Below, piece after piece: positions 1-8,945 of a DNA stretch of 64,000 nucleotides. The notes under the pieces were generated by a model. That model saw only the letters and a program-made list of their open reading frames with translations. It had not been told where the DNA came from and did not search any database. Positions within the stretch are counted from its first letter, which is position 1. Each line of letters opens with the position of its first letter. Origin of the DNA: Pseudorhizobium tarimense (GTDB lineage: Bacteria > Pseudomonadota > Alphaproteobacteria > Rhizobiales > Rhizobiaceae); contig NZ_JALJRA010000007.1 of NCBI RefSeq assembly GCF_022968135.1, forward strand, positions 1 to 64,000. Direction: 5' to 3'. The translations under genes were made by a program, and so were the position numbers.

Positions 1-2
1 AT

Positions 3-416
3 ACGGATTCGACGCATCTGAAGGCCAACGCCAACAAGGGCAAGTATGATCTTGAGATGCTCCAGAAGTCACGTGCAGACTACTGGGCCGATCTCGACCG
101 GTCGGTCGAGGCCGAGCGTGCTGCCCACGGCCAGAAGCCTCTGAAGGAGAAGGAACGCGAGCCAGAGGTGAAGGAGACCAAGGTCAGTCGCACAGACCCG
201 GACAGCGGCTACATGGTGCGCGACGGCAAGCCCAAGGGCTTCTTTTATCTCGATCATCGCACCGTCGATGGCCGCCATGCGATCATCACTGACACCCATG
301 TGACGCCGGCCAATGTGCATGACAGTATCGTTTATCTCGAACGACTGGACCGACAGCGCGAGCGCTTCGACCTGGCGGTCGGTGCAGTCGGCCTCGACGC
401 TGGCCATGGATATCGG
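3..416 (+). pseudogene. IS1182-family transposase, internal fragment
   Basis: The reading frame is already open at the left edge. It shows the DDE-transposase block DSTHLKANANK, then a hydrophilic spacer, then FFYLDHRTVDGRHAIITDTH and AVGLDAGH, as in IS1182-family transposases. Similarity stops at about base 410, just after the segment where the second catalytic region begins. The frame runs on to 680 in sequence that no longer resembles a transposase. The 5' part lies outside the window and the 3' third is missing, so this is a dead remnant. Where the deletion joins is not clear by eye. Confidence 0.75.
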
Positions 417-828
417 ATCGAAAAGGCGAGGGCGGAAGACCAGAAAACGAAATCCGCTGTCAAAGAGACATTGACAGTTCAGGTGTGCCTTAAGAAGGCG
501 CAACCACCAAATGGAAGGGAGCGAGCATTCGCTCACCCCATAGGCGGTACGCGACGGTTCAGGAGAATTGAACTTTCTCCTTCCAGATCGCTGTTTCCGA
601 AAATCAGAGAAAGAGAATGTGATCACAGGCGCAAAGAAGGCAAATGTGGCGGTCTTGCGGCGAGAAGGGCGGTCCCGTGACCGGGCTCCCCTTATAAAGA
701 GAAGAAGAAATTTTTCGAGGGCTCGGAAATGCAGGCCGGCGTCGATCGCACCAGCAACTCTGCATGGAAGTCTGAGCCGAAGACGAGCGTCTGGCGACAG
801 TGCTAATGGTCGACAGACGCAGCCTTCG
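417..828. other. Non-coding / scrambled stretch after IS fragment
   Basis: Open frames exist on both strands (69-626 minus, 568-1155 plus), but they are low-complexity shadow translations with no recognisable family. I see no RNA gene, clear terminator or further transposase motif here. It may include the junk end of the truncated IS. Confidence 0.4.
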
Positions 829-1167
829 CTAAATCCGCGTCCAGGTCTGCGACTTGCACAGGACCTTCAGCACGCATCCCTTCATCTGCAGAGAGTTGCC
901 GTTCACGGTTCCGGAGCCGCTATAGGTCTTGTTGTTCGCTGGATCGGTGATCTGGCCGGTATAGGTGCCATTGGTGCCGGAAAGCTTGCCGATCTGTTTG
1001 CCCGCATGCTTACCGGTCTTCAGCGTGACGCAGTAGGCGCCGCCGCAGGAGCCGATGATGGCAGTCTCACCGCTTGCCGTCTTCCAGCTACCTTCGATTG
1101 GTTCGGCCGCAATACTCGCGCCGGCAAACAATGTGGCCGCAGCGGCCAGCATTAGATGACGCATCAT
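829..1167 (-). CDS. DUF2147-like small secreted protein
   Basis: A 112-aa protein with a classical signal peptide (two Met, then a Leu/Ala-rich core ending ASIAA, cleaved before EPIEGSW). The mature part has the DUF2147 pattern: a GSWKT..GETAIIG start, a cysteine in SCGGAYCVTL, a GxxxGxITDPANNKTYSG centre and a Cys pair near LQMKGCVLKVLC. The family is periplasmic with no established enzymatic role. The start is set by an SD-like GGAG 7 nt upstream of the tandem ATGs at 1167 and 1164. The track frame begins further out at 1185, but that start would lie upstream of this SD. It is monocistronic and faces away from the IS fragment. Confidence 0.8.
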   Translation of the reverse strand: MMRHLMLAAAATLFAGASIAAEPIEGSWKTASGETAIIGSCGGAYCVTLKTGKHAGKQIGKLSGTNGTYTGQITDPANNKTYSGSGTVNGNSLQMKGCVLKVLCKSQTWTRI

Positions 1168-1665
1168 GTATGTTCTCCATCCCAACGCGGCGCAAGAAGC
1201 CCCGCTTACTCCTCCAATTGCCGGCCATGCAGGCAGCGAAAGGAAGATACCTTACCCGCACGTAAAGGTAAAACGATTCCGTCGGGGCGATTTTGCAGGC
1301 GCTTTCAACAGGCGAGGAAGGCCGGGGAGAAACGGGTGTCCCAATCAGGCGGTGGAGACGTGGTTAGCAAAGGCTTGAAAGGACCGACTGAAGTTTTCGT
1401 AAATTTTTCGCTGTTTGCCCTGCTTCGCAGGGGCCCCCATGTTTAACGGAAGATCAATTTTACGAAGCATTTGTACTTTGTTTTCAGCAAATTAAGCATT
1501 CTCTTTAGGCGCCTGTTTGAAAATTCGGCCGATACTGTCCTCATCAAACGAGCGGGAAAATCCGCCGCCGGATGGATCAATAGGCCGCTTGAAGACGGCG
1601 ATCCTCCGGACCCGAAAGGGAAAACAGGGATTTCGACAACGCAGGTTCAAACAGGGACAAAACCA
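1168..1665. other. Divergent intergenic region
   Basis: About 500 bp between two divergent small genes. Several short open frames (1074-1446) have no SD or family resemblance. The stretch upstream of the Sel1 gene (about 1440-1510) is A+T-rich and is the likely promoter area. No RNA gene is recognised. Confidence 0.4.
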
Positions 1666-1932
1666 ATGGCACGCTTTGAAATGCAAAACACCGAATATGC
1701 CACCATGGGCGGCGAAAGCCGTGCGGAGGCATTCTGCAACATGGGGCTGATGTACGCGACCGGCCGCGGCTGCGCCGTCGACCTCGTTTCCGCCCACAAA
1801 TGGCTCAACATCGCGGCGATCAAGGGCTCCGATCGCGCTGCCGAGCTCCGGCAGGATCTGGCCCAGACCATGAGTAAGGCCGAACTTGCGGCAGCCCTTC
1901 GAGCCGCCCGCGAATGGATGACGATGCACTGA
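1666..1932 (+). CDS. Sel1-like (TPR-type) small protein
   Basis: An 88-aa protein in the style common in Rhizobiaceae: MARFEMQNTEY..., then one SEL1-like unit (AEAFCNMGLMYATGRGCAVDLVSAHKWLNIAA) and a helical tail ending AAREWMTMH. One unit gives a helix pair for protein-protein contact; the partner is unknown. The open frame extends upstream to 1471, but the MARFEMQ start has an AGGGA box 10 nt before it and matches the family N-terminus. A hairpin terminator follows at 1998-2033, shared with the convergent aminotransferase gene. Confidence 0.8.
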   Translation: MARFEMQNTEYATMGGESRAEAFCNMGLMYATGRGCAVDLVSAHKWLNIAAIKGSDRAAELRQDLAQTMSKAELAAALRAAREWMTMH

Positions 1933-1997
1933 TGCTGCGTGCGTGCAGCAGAAAAGGCAGCCACGCCTCACCGCCAACGATGCGAATAGCAAAAAAT

Positions 1998-2033
1998 AAG
2001 CCGCGAGCAGCTTGAACTGCGCTGGCGCGGCTT
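1998..2033. terminator. Hairpin terminator between convergent genes
   Basis: AAGCCGCG (1998-2005) pairs with CGCGGCTT (2026-2033), with an A-run on the left (1991-1996) and TTTT on the right. The layout suits a bidirectional rho-independent terminator for the Sel1-like gene and the aminotransferase gene. Confidence 0.6.
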
Positions 2034-2038
2034 TTGCG

Positions 2039-3148
2039 TCAGAGGCTCTTCAGAACCTGGGGCAGGGCTTCTTCCAGAAGCGCCATGTCCGACTCCGGCC
2101 CGGCGCTGATGCGGATGCATCGGTTGAGCGGCGCCACACCCGGCATGCGGATGAACACGCCGTGCTCCATCAGCCCGCCGACGATCGTCTTGGAATAGGC
2201 ACCGTCCCGGCCGCAGTCTACCGCGACGAAATTGGTGGCGGAGGCAAGCGGCACAAGCCCGTTGGCCCGCGCAATTCCCGCAATCCGATCGCGCGATGCG
2301 GCAATCTTTCCAACGACCTTTTCAAGATAGGCTTGGTCGGCCAACGCCGCGAGGGCTGCTTCCGTGCTGATGCGCGCCATGCCGAAATGATTGCGGATCT
2401 TGTCGAAGGCTGCCGCCGTACCGGGTGTCGAGATCGCATAGCCGATGCGGGCACCGGCGAGCCCGTAGGCTTTTGAGAAGGTGCGCGTGCGGATGACATT
2501 CGGCCGGTCGATCAGAGCCGCGATCGGCGGTGTCGATCCCGCAGGTGCTGTCTCGCAGTAAGCTTCGTCGAGAACGAGGAGCGTCGTCTCCGGCACCGCC
2601 TTTGCAAAGGAGACGATGCTGTCGGCATCCCACCAGCTTCCCATCGGGTTGTCAGGGTTGGCGAAATAGACGAGCGGCGGGTTTTCCTGGCGCACAGTCT
2701 CGAGCAGACCGTTCAGGTCTTCCCGGTCATCAACATAGGGCACCGTGACGAGCCGGCCGCCATGGCCGGTCACGTGGAAGTTGAAGGTCGGATAGGCGCC
2801 AAAGGACGTGACCACTGCCATGCCCGGCTCGATCACCATCCGGACGATCTGTCCCAGCAGCGCGTCGATGCCTTCGCCAACGGCGATGGTCTCCGGCCGA
2901 CACTTCAGGTGACCGGCAAGCGCCTGTTTCAGCGCAAAGTTCTCAGGGTCGTTGTACTTCCAGGTGGACGCCGCCGCCTCGCAGATTGCCTGCAGTACGG
3001 AAGGCGCGGGTCCAAAGCCGTTCTCGTTCGCACCGATCCGCGCTTTGACGGCAAGGCCGCGATTGCGCTCAATTGCCTCCGGGCCGACAAAGGGAACGGT
3101 TGCGGGAAGGGCGCTGATGAGTGGGGTAAAGCGGGAAAAGGCGGTCAT
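2039..3148 (-). CDS. PLP-dependent aminotransferase, HisC-like (fold type I)
   Basis: A 369-aa class I/II aminotransferase closest in style to histidinol-phosphate aminotransferases. Visible marks: NENGFGPAP near the N-terminus, YNDPEN substrate/PLP loop, FANPDNPMGSW (the Asn-Pro pair that contacts PLP), VLDEAYCE (Asp holding the pyridine N) and TRTFSKAYGLAGARIGY with the Schiff-base Lys. The C-terminal GVFIRMPG..NRCIRISAG carries the carboxylate-binding Arg. The start MTAFSRF at 3148 has an AGG box and the normal family length; the open frame upstream to 3244 is unsupported. Other HisC-like enzymes use aromatic amino acids or other substrates, so the exact substrate is open. A decayed LysR gene lies directly upstream on the same strand and may once have controlled it. 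Confidence 0.85.
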   Translation of the reverse strand: MTAFSRFTPLISALPATVPFVGPEAIERNRGLAVKARIGANENGFGPAPSVLQAICEAAASTWKYNDPENFALKQALAGHLKCRPETIAVGEGIDALLGQIVRMVIEPGMAVVTSFGAYPTFNFHVTGHGGRLVTVPYVDDREDLNGLLETVRQENPPLVYFANPDNPMGSWWDADSIVSFAKAVPETTLLVLDEAYCETAPAGSTPPIAALIDRPNVIRTRTFSKAYGLAGARIGYAISTPGTAAAFDKIRNHFGMARISTEAALAALADQAYLEKVVGKIAASRDRIAGIARANGLVPLASATNFVAVDCGRDGAYSKTIVGGLMEHGVFIRMPGVAPLNRCIRISAGPESDMALLEEALPQVLKSL

Positions 3149-3229
3149 TGCGAGAACCTGGCTGCTGGAATCGCTCGACCATAAGCGGGTTTGAGGGCCG
3201 CGCAAGCCCTCTCGCCACGCATGCGGTTC

Positions 3230-4066
3230 GGCCGGCGAGCACATCCTCGTTCTTCTTCAAGAGTGCCGCCAGGCGGTCCGTCACCAACCGCATTTCCGGG
3301 CGGTGGCGGTCATCATCATGAGCGACGATCCAGAGCGTATAGGTGAGGTATTAGTGATCCCGCCCTCCCGCTCCAGATCCGGCACCGCATCTGCGACGAA
3401 ATATGGAAGGACGCCTCGGCCATTCCCGGCGAGGATCAGCCGCAGCAGCAGTTCCGGCGCGTTCACCAAGCTGTGGATCTCTCCTTCGTGATGCTCGAAG
3501 GCCCAACAATCGGCGGGCGCGTGGGCGCCTTCGGTGCCAAGCGAACCCACTTCGGTAAAGTCTGCTCCGCGTCGCGCCGTTTGTAGACGGCATGGGCGAT
3601 CTCTACCGACTTGCGGATGGCAAGATTGCCAGTTTCCGGCCGCGTTCTCTTTAGGGCAATGTCCATCGCGCGGTGAAGTCGATGCCGCCATGGTGCCGCT
3701 GGCAGCAGAGCCGAGACCGGTCCTGCGGCCCGCGGATTTCCCGAGTATGTTCGGTCACGAAGGCGGCGATCCATGCATCTGCACCAAGGGAGACGATCGG
3801 CAGTTCAAAGGCATGTCCTCGCCAGCAGGCGATCTTGTCCGCCGTCTCCTGCATCGCTTTCACATGCGCCAGAAGCATCTCGCCGTCCGGCGTCAGCCGA
3901 TAGCCGCGCTGGCTACGGACGAAGAGCGTGCGGCCTGTGGCGCGTTCCAGCGGCAGATTCTGCGCCCGATGGTTGGCGAGCTCAGCCCCGTGCGGTCCAC
4001 GCTTCTACCACGAAGCCTCCGGCAGACTAGCTCCTGGTGAAGGGCGATGATGCTGGAGGCTAGCAT
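3230..4066 (-). pseudogene. LysR-family regulator, multiply frameshifted
   Basis: Reading leftwards from about 4066, pieces of one LysR protein appear in successive frames. First come HTH residues (SVDRTGLSSPTIGRRI), then LERATGRTLFVRSQRGYRLTPDGEMLLAHVKAM. Next are substrate-domain pieces (RPRETGNLAIRKSVEIAHAVYKRRD; GEIHSLVNAPELLLRLILAG; GRGVLPYFVADAVPDLEREG). The C-terminal MRLVTDRLAALLKKNEDVLAG ends near 3230. At least four frame changes are needed, so it cannot give a working protein. It sits immediately upstream of the HisC-like gene in the same direction. Confidence 0.75.
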
Positions 4067-4254
4067 GCTGCTGAACTGGGTGCCGATCTGGATCGAGATC
4101 CACGATCAGGCAGAGCGGAAAAGGCAGGCTTTCACCGATTCGCTTGAAGGACCGGAGTGGGAAGGGCTGCTCTGGCTCGTGCCCCTGATGGCGAGGCTTC
4201 ACTCGGCGCGCGCCGGCGAGCGCGCCCCGCATTCAACACCTGCCGAACGATCTT

Positions 4255-4608
4255 TCACTGGCCGGTTTCGAAGCTCAGTCGGATCACATGATGGAGAAAC
4301 TCCGAGTCGATCAGCATGTTGAAGCCGATCGTCACCTTCTCCTCCTCCCGCCGGATTAGGGTGCAGCCGATCTCGTCATGGATGCCGAGGATTTCGAGGA
4401 AGAAGTTGTTCGGCACCGGCACGTGCGGGCTGACCTCCAGTTCTGCGCCATAGAGCGAGATCGTGCGGATCAGGCAGCGCAGATGCGTGTTGGTGCTGAG
4501 GTGATGGCCGACGAAGATGATCTTGCCCGGACGGTCGATCGTGAACTTCTCGAATGTCTGATCCGGCGGGATGTTCTGCTTTGGGTCGCGGTCCATGATC
4601 AAAGGCAT
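4255..4608 (-). CDS. PilZ-like domain protein
   Basis: A 117-aa cytoplasmic protein. After a charged lead (MDRDPKQNIPPDQTFEKF) it has RPGKIIFVGHHLSTNTHLRC, then TISLYGAELEVS and a C-terminal beta strand ending VTIGFNMLIDSEFL. The SxxG followed by hydrophobic residues is like the second PilZ motif, but the usual RxxxR c-di-GMP motif is not clean, so it may be a non-binding PilZ relative. A very strong SD (AAGGAGGG, 5 nt before the ATG) supports the start. It is alone; the 188 bp between it and the LysR remnant hold nothing recognisable. Confidence 0.65.
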   Translation of the reverse strand: MPLIMDRDPKQNIPPDQTFEKFTIDRPGKIIFVGHHLSTNTHLRCLIRTISLYGAELEVSPHVPVPNNFFLEILGIHDEIGCTLIRREEEKVTIGFNMLIDSEFLHHVIRLSFETGQ

Positions 4609-4814
4609 GACACCCTCCTTCTATCTCCTCACGAACCCATTCTACCGCATTTCAACTAACACATCCTGAACGTGGAACGTCGAAATGCGGGTCTGCGTCG
4701 CAGCCCCTGCGGGAGACTGTCGGGGGCAGCTCATCCTGCCGCTGGTTGACGGCATCGATTCCCGGGGCTACCCAAATCCGGACTGGGACTCGGCGATGCT
4801 AGGAGAGGACGCCT

Positions 4815-6032
4815 TTGACGGACAGGCTTGTGATCGTGGGGGCAGGGCAGGCGGCCTTTGCACTGGCAGCGAAGCTTCGTGCGCTGAAGGACGTGCGGCC
4901 AATCACGCTTGTCGGTGCGGAAGAAGTTCACCCCTATCAGCGTCCGCCGCTGTCGAAGAAATACCTGCTCGGCGAAATGGCTTTCGACCGCCTGACCTTT
5001 CGTCCGGACGCGTGGTATGCCGAAAACGATGTGGACGTGCGACTCTCCACCTTCGTCGAGGAGATCGACCGCAACGCTCAGCGCATCCGCATGCAGGACG
5101 GCTCCACCCTCGACTACGCCACCTTGGCCCTCACCACCGGTGCCACGCCCCGTCAACTGCCCCCGTCGGTAGGGGGTGATCTCGACGGCGTCTACGTGAT
5201 GCGAGCCAAGCGCGACGCCGACGAACTCGCGGGCGAAATGCGTGCTGGCCGGCGGCTTCTCGTGATCGGCGGCGGCTATATCGGGCTGGAGGCGGCAGCG
5301 GTTGCCCGCCACCTCGGCGTCGAGGTGACGCTGATCGAGATGGCCGACCGCATTCTGTCCCGCGTCGCCTCGGGCGAAACGGCCGAGATCATCCGCAAGA
5401 TCCACCTCGAACACGGCGTTTCAATCCGGGAGAAGACCGGGCTTGTGCGGCTTATCGGCAAGGACGGCAGGGTCTCGGGAGCCGAACTCTCCGACGGCAC
5501 GACGATCGAACTCGACTTCGTCCTTGTCGGCATCGGCGTGACGCCGAACGACCGGCTGGCGCAGGAAAGCAGCCTCGACGTCGGCAATGGCGTCATTGTC
5601 GATGCCTTCGGCCGTACCTCCGATCCGCATATCGTCGCTGCCGGAGACTGCACGCTGTTGCCGTGGAAGGGTCGGCATGTTCGTCTGGAATCGGTACAGA
5701 ATGCCGTCGACCAAGCGGAGGCAATCGCCGGAATCCTTGCCGGCGGAAGTGTGCCCTACGAGCCGAAGCCATGGTTCTGGTCCGATCAGTACGACGTGAA
5801 GCTGCAGATCGCCGGATTTAACCTCGGCTATGACGAAAGGCTCGTACGGCCAGGTGCACGCGAAGGCAGTGTCTCCGTCTGGTATTTCCGCGAGGGACGC
5901 TTCCTCGCGGTCGATGCGATCAACGACGCCAAGGCCTATGTCACGGGCAAGAAGCTCCTCGATCTCGGCCGCGAGCCGGACCGGAGGCTGCTCGCCGACC
6001 CAAGTGCCGATCTCAAACAACTGCTTGCCTAG
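4815..6032 (+). CDS. Ferredoxin-NAD(P) reductase, rhodocoxin/putidaredoxin-reductase type
   Basis: A 405-aa FAD/NAD(P)H oxidoreductase that passes electrons to a [2Fe-2S] ferredoxin. Sequence marks: FAD-binding VIVGAGQAAFALAAKLR at the N-terminus, HPYQRPPLSKKYLLGE (FAD isoalloxazine contact), TGATPRQLP, the NAD(P) motif VIGGGYIGLEAAAVARHLG around residue 155, and the C-terminal FAD motif DPHIVAAGDCT. The family C-terminal dimer domain with WFWSDQYDVKLQIAG is present. The start is TTG with AGGAGAGG 6 nt upstream; no ATG fits. A P450 or oxygenase partner is not nearby. The aldolase gene follows 12 bp later and may be cotranscribed. Confidence 0.85.
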   Translation: MTDRLVIVGAGQAAFALAAKLRALKDVRPITLVGAEEVHPYQRPPLSKKYLLGEMAFDRLTFRPDAWYAENDVDVRLSTFVEEIDRNAQRIRMQDGSTLDYATLALTTGATPRQLPPSVGGDLDGVYVMRAKRDADELAGEMRAGRRLLVIGGGYIGLEAAAVARHLGVEVTLIEMADRILSRVASGETAEIIRKIHLEHGVSIREKTGLVRLIGKDGRVSGAELSDGTTIELDFVLVGIGVTPNDRLAQESSLDVGNGVIVDAFGRTSDPHIVAAGDCTLLPWKGRHVRLESVQNAVDQAEAIAGILAGGSVPYEPKPWFWSDQYDVKLQIAGFNLGYDERLVRPGAREGSVSVWYFREGRFLAVDAINDAKAYVTGKKLLDLGREPDRRLLADPSADLKQLLA

Positions 6033-6044
6033 GATTTCCTCACG

Positions 6045-6845
6045 ATGCCTGTCCCCAAGAACCTCTTCAAGGCTGCTCTCCGCGAGGGCCGGCCGCAGAT
6101 CGGCCTCTGGCTGAACACCGGCGAGCCGCTCCTGGCCGAGCTTGCCGGCACGGCAGGCTTCGACTGGCTGGTGATCGACGGCGAGCATGGGCCGAACGAC
6201 CTTCGCAGCATCATTTCCCAGCTCCAGGCGTTGGCCTCTTCATCGGCGGAAGCCGTCGTTCGGCCGCCGATGGGCGAGTCCTGGATGATCAAGCAGTTGC
6301 TCGACGCCGGGGCCCGCACGCTGCTGGTGCCGATGGTCGATTCGGCGGAGCAGGCGAGGGCGCTCGTCCAGGCGGTGCGCTACCCGCCGAACGGTATCCG
6401 TGGCGTCGGAGCGGTCGTCGCCCGCGCCTCCGGCTTCGGCACGATCACCGACTATGCCGAAACGGCCGGCGACGAAATTAGCCTGCTGGTACAGGTCGAG
6501 ACGCGGGCGGCGATCGCCGATCTTGAGAACATTGCAGCCGTGGAAGGCATCGACGGCATCTTCATCGGCCCGGCCGACCTTTCTGCAGACATGGGGTATC
6601 TCGGACGCATCGAAGCGCCGGAGGTGCAGGAGGTGATCGAAAAGGCGATCGCCACGATCACCGGCGCCGGCAAGGCTGCGGGCATACTGACATTCAGCGA
6701 AGCGCTAAACCTCCGCTACATCGACCTCGGCGCCCGATTTGTCGCTGTCGGCGCGGATGTCGCGGAATTCGCCGCGGTGCTGCGTCGTCTCGCCGGCCGC
6801 TACGGTCGCGGAACGCCTCAGACGGGCGGCCCTTCCAGCTACTGA
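6045..6845 (+). CDS. HpcH/HpaI-family class II aldolase
   Basis: A 266-aa metal-dependent aldolase of the HpcH/HpaI (2,4-dihydroxyhept-2-ene-1,7-dioate aldolase) family, which cleaves or forms 4-hydroxy-2-oxo acids to pyruvate plus an aldehyde. Motifs: GLWLNTGEPLLAELAG, WLVIDGEHGPND (His/Glu area), RPPMGESWMIKQLLDAGART, LLVQVETRAAI (metal-binding Glu) and GIFIGPADLSADMG (metal-binding Asp). Length is normal. It lies 12 bp after the reductase and 101 bp before the tRNA-Ser gene. The true substrate cannot be told from the sequence; 4-hydroxy-2-oxoheptanedioate and 2-keto-3-deoxy sugar acids are typical for the family. Confidence 0.85.
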   Translation: MPVPKNLFKAALREGRPQIGLWLNTGEPLLAELAGTAGFDWLVIDGEHGPNDLRSIISQLQALASSSAEAVVRPPMGESWMIKQLLDAGARTLLVPMVDSAEQARALVQAVRYPPNGIRGVGAVVARASGFGTITDYAETAGDEISLLVQVETRAAIADLENIAAVEGIDGIFIGPADLSADMGYLGRIEAPEVQEVIEKAIATITGAGKAAGILTFSEALNLRYIDLGARFVAVGADVAEFAAVLRRLAGRYGRGTPQTGGPSSY

Positions 6846-6946
6846 TCCCACTGCCTGCAACCGAGCCGCCGCCGCCGGGGAGAAATCCTGAGGCGCGGCG
6901 AAAAGCCCTTGCAATCGCTATTCATCCGACATAATCAGGCCCGACC

Positions 6947-7037
6947 GGAGAGGTGGCCGAGTGGTCGAAGGCGCTCCCCTGCTAAGGGAGTATACGTCAA
7001 AAGCGTATCGTGGGTTCGAATCCCATCCTCTCCGCCA
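6947..7037 (+). tRNA. tRNA-Ser (anticodon GCU)
   Basis: A class II tRNA with a long variable arm. Acceptor stem GGAGAGG (6947-6953) pairs with CCTCTCC (7027-7033), discriminator G at 7034 and encoded CCA at 7035-7037. The D-arm is GTGGCCGAGTGGTCGAAGGC, the anticodon loop is CTGCTAA with GCT, the variable arm lies around TATACGTCAAAAGCGTATC and the T-loop is GTTCGAATC. It reads serine codons AGC/AGU. The 3' end is the integration target of the adjoining island; the gene stays intact. Confidence 0.95.
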
Positions 7038-7038
7038 T
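7021..7038 (+). repeat. attL core (tRNA-Ser 3' end)
   Basis: TCCCATCCTCTCCGCCAT covers the last part of the T-arm, the 3' acceptor strand, the discriminator and CCA. It is identical to 25277-25294; the flanking bases differ on both sides (A versus G before, C versus T after), which fixes the repeat length at 18 bp. Confidence 0.9.
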
Positions 7039-7086
7039 CGCCTTAGGCATTGATTTCATTCACGTTTCTGTCGCTTGCGCGGGCAT

Positions 7087-7106
7087 TGTACCCACGGGAG
7101 TACCCA
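7087..7106 (+). promoter_or_regulatory. Paired GTACCCA boxes, likely integrase arm-type sites (left)
   Basis: GTACCCA occurs at 7088-7094 and 7100-7106, 12 bp apart, 50 bp inside attL. The same pair with the same 12-bp spacing and orientation lies near attR (25204-25222). The boxes fall just before the integrase start codon, so binding there could also repress the integrase gene. Confidence 0.6.
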
Positions 7107-7113
7107 GATCGTG

Positions 7114-8763
7114 ATGTATCTTACACGTCGCCCCTCCGGCTATCGATTCCAGCGCCGAATCCCTCTGCAGTTGCAGCCTTCTCTGGGGTCCAGCCCGATC
7201 CGGCTGAACCTCGGCCACCTTAACGCCATACAGGCCAGGACGATCGCCCGTTTACTGGCTGGTCACGTTGAAGCGGTATTCCAAGGCCTCGGAAGGACAA
7301 AGGTTGATCTGGCCGTGGATGAGATCAGAGACATTATCATTTCCCAGCTCCAAGGCATTGTCAGTGAGCTGTGTGCAGAGATTGAGGATGGTCATGAGCG
7401 CCAGGAACGCATTGTCGAGGCCGTGGAGCGAAAGTCAGAGATTGCTCTGAAGACAGCTGAAGCGCGACATCTGATCGAACTTGGCAGCAGGGCGGGAGAT
7501 GCACGACGAGACGTCGAACGACTGGGGGAGGGTATCATGCAGTTGCGCAAGACCGCCCTATCTCTTGCGGAAGAATTCAAGACGTCGAAGGCGGGCAAGA
7601 AACGCGACGCCGACGTCGCCGAGCTGCTGTCGGGGTTCGCTTCCTTATCCTCAGCCGTCCAGACCATGCTTGATGGTGGACCTCAGAGGCCGTTGATGTC
7701 GGAGGCGCTTGAAGCGTGGCACGAGGTTCGCAGCGGTCTCGGGATCGACCAGAAGAAGGTCGATACGGATTATAATCGTCTAACGGATTTCATGGAGTTT
7801 GCTGGGGACAAGCCGGTGAACAAGTACCGGTTCCTTGAATTCCAGCGGTTCGCGAACGTCCTCGTCAAGGTCCCCGCCAACTACGTAAAGTTTCCCCAGT
7901 TCCGGAATCTGACGCAGGAACAGGCGGCCGAGAAGAACGAACGTCTCTCAGCGGGAAAACGACACAAGACCCTCACCGCCAAAACGATCGATACGAACTA
8001 TTTCTCTCCGCTTCGAATGTTCTTCCGGCACATGGGTGCCGAGCATCAGTTCCGATCGCCACTTGCGGATGCCGACATCCAGATTTCTTCGGAAGCTCGT
8101 AAATCAACGGACCGTACGCCGTTCACGACCGAGGAACTGAACCTGTGGTTTGCGCATGCAGCAACACAGGCCCGAGGTGATATGAAGTGGCTTCCACTTC
8201 TCGGTGCTCTGACCGGTGCTCGTATCGCCGAGTTGGTTTACCTTCAAAAGAAGGACGTTTACGAGGTCGAGGGCGGACATTGGGTCATCGACCTGACGAC
8301 GGAACTGATATCCCCAGACGGCAGCTCCATGGTGCGAAGAACCAAGACAAAGTCGAGCGCCCGCATTATTGCGCTCCACCACGTCTTCGTTGAGGTCGGA
8401 TTCATCGACTACTGCCAGAAGATGCCGGAGGGATGGCTGTTTCCATGGGCGTTCTACCACGGCAAGGAAGTGGTCAAGATGCCAGCCAGTGCAGCATCAA
8501 AGCGGATGAACGGACAACTGCGAAAGGTCGGCATTCACAAGGAGATCGAAAGCACGTTTCACTCAACACGGCACACCGCCAAAGACATCATGCGGACGGC
8601 CAAAGTAGATCGCCGGACGCATGACCTTCAGACCGGGCACAGTCTCAGGGGTGTCTCGGAAGGATATGGTTCAAAGCGGTTGAAGCGGGATGAGATCGAC
8701 GTCCTCGCCGCGCTACCTTTGCCTGACGGCCTGAATTTGACCCCGTATATCGCAGGTCGCTAG
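7114..8763 (+). CDS. int: Tyrosine-type site-specific integrase of the island
   Basis: A 549-aa tyrosine recombinase. The N-terminal part (MYLTRRPSGYRFQRRIP) is typical of the arm-binding domain of DUF6538/phage-type integrases. A long helical middle follows, with a core-binding SAM-like domain around residues 190-300. Catalytic residues: Arg370 in LTGARIAELVYL, His483 and Arg486 in HSTRHTAKD, His509 in TGHS and Tyr518 in SEGYGS. The start is ATG 7114 (GTG at 7111 is possible); the open frame begins at 7075 with a TTG that would overlap the GTACCCA boxes. It acts on the 18-bp tRNA-Ser core. The long size compared with phage lambda-type integrases comes from the N-terminal helical insert. Confidence 0.9.
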   Translation: MYLTRRPSGYRFQRRIPLQLQPSLGSSPIRLNLGHLNAIQARTIARLLAGHVEAVFQGLGRTKVDLAVDEIRDIIISQLQGIVSELCAEIEDGHERQERIVEAVERKSEIALKTAEARHLIELGSRAGDARRDVERLGEGIMQLRKTALSLAEEFKTSKAGKKRDADVAELLSGFASLSSAVQTMLDGGPQRPLMSEALEAWHEVRSGLGIDQKKVDTDYNRLTDFMEFAGDKPVNKYRFLEFQRFANVLVKVPANYVKFPQFRNLTQEQAAEKNERLSAGKRHKTLTAKTIDTNYFSPLRMFFRHMGAEHQFRSPLADADIQISSEARKSTDRTPFTTEELNLWFAHAATQARGDMKWLPLLGALTGARIAELVYLQKKDVYEVEGGHWVIDLTTELISPDGSSMVRRTKTKSSARIIALHHVFVEVGFIDYCQKMPEGWLFPWAFYHGKEVVKMPASAASKRMNGQLRKVGIHKEIESTFHSTRHTAKDIMRTAKVDRRTHDLQTGHSLRGVSEGYGSKRLKRDEIDVLAALPLPDGLNLTPYIAGR

Positions 8764-8945
8764 GCCTGAAATTACGAAGCCTGGTCCCAAAAATTGTCCT
8801 CAAGGAAGGCGCAGTCGCCTCGACCCCCAAAAGAATGACCCAACCTGATCCGCATCAGCAAACTCAGCGCAAGTTATCTTGAGGAATAGGACGATTAACG
8901 CATTATATGATACCCAACCCCCGATACCTACTGGGGGAAACGACG

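Noticed and set aside
69..626. 185-codon open frame on the minus strand across the IS1182 fragment
   Set aside because: It is the antisense shadow of the transposase frame and has no SD or family likeness.
4685..5414. Open frames on both strands overlapping the start of the ferredoxin reductase
   Set aside because: High GC third-position bias of the real gene keeps the other frames open; the reductase frame has all FAD/NAD motifs and a SD.
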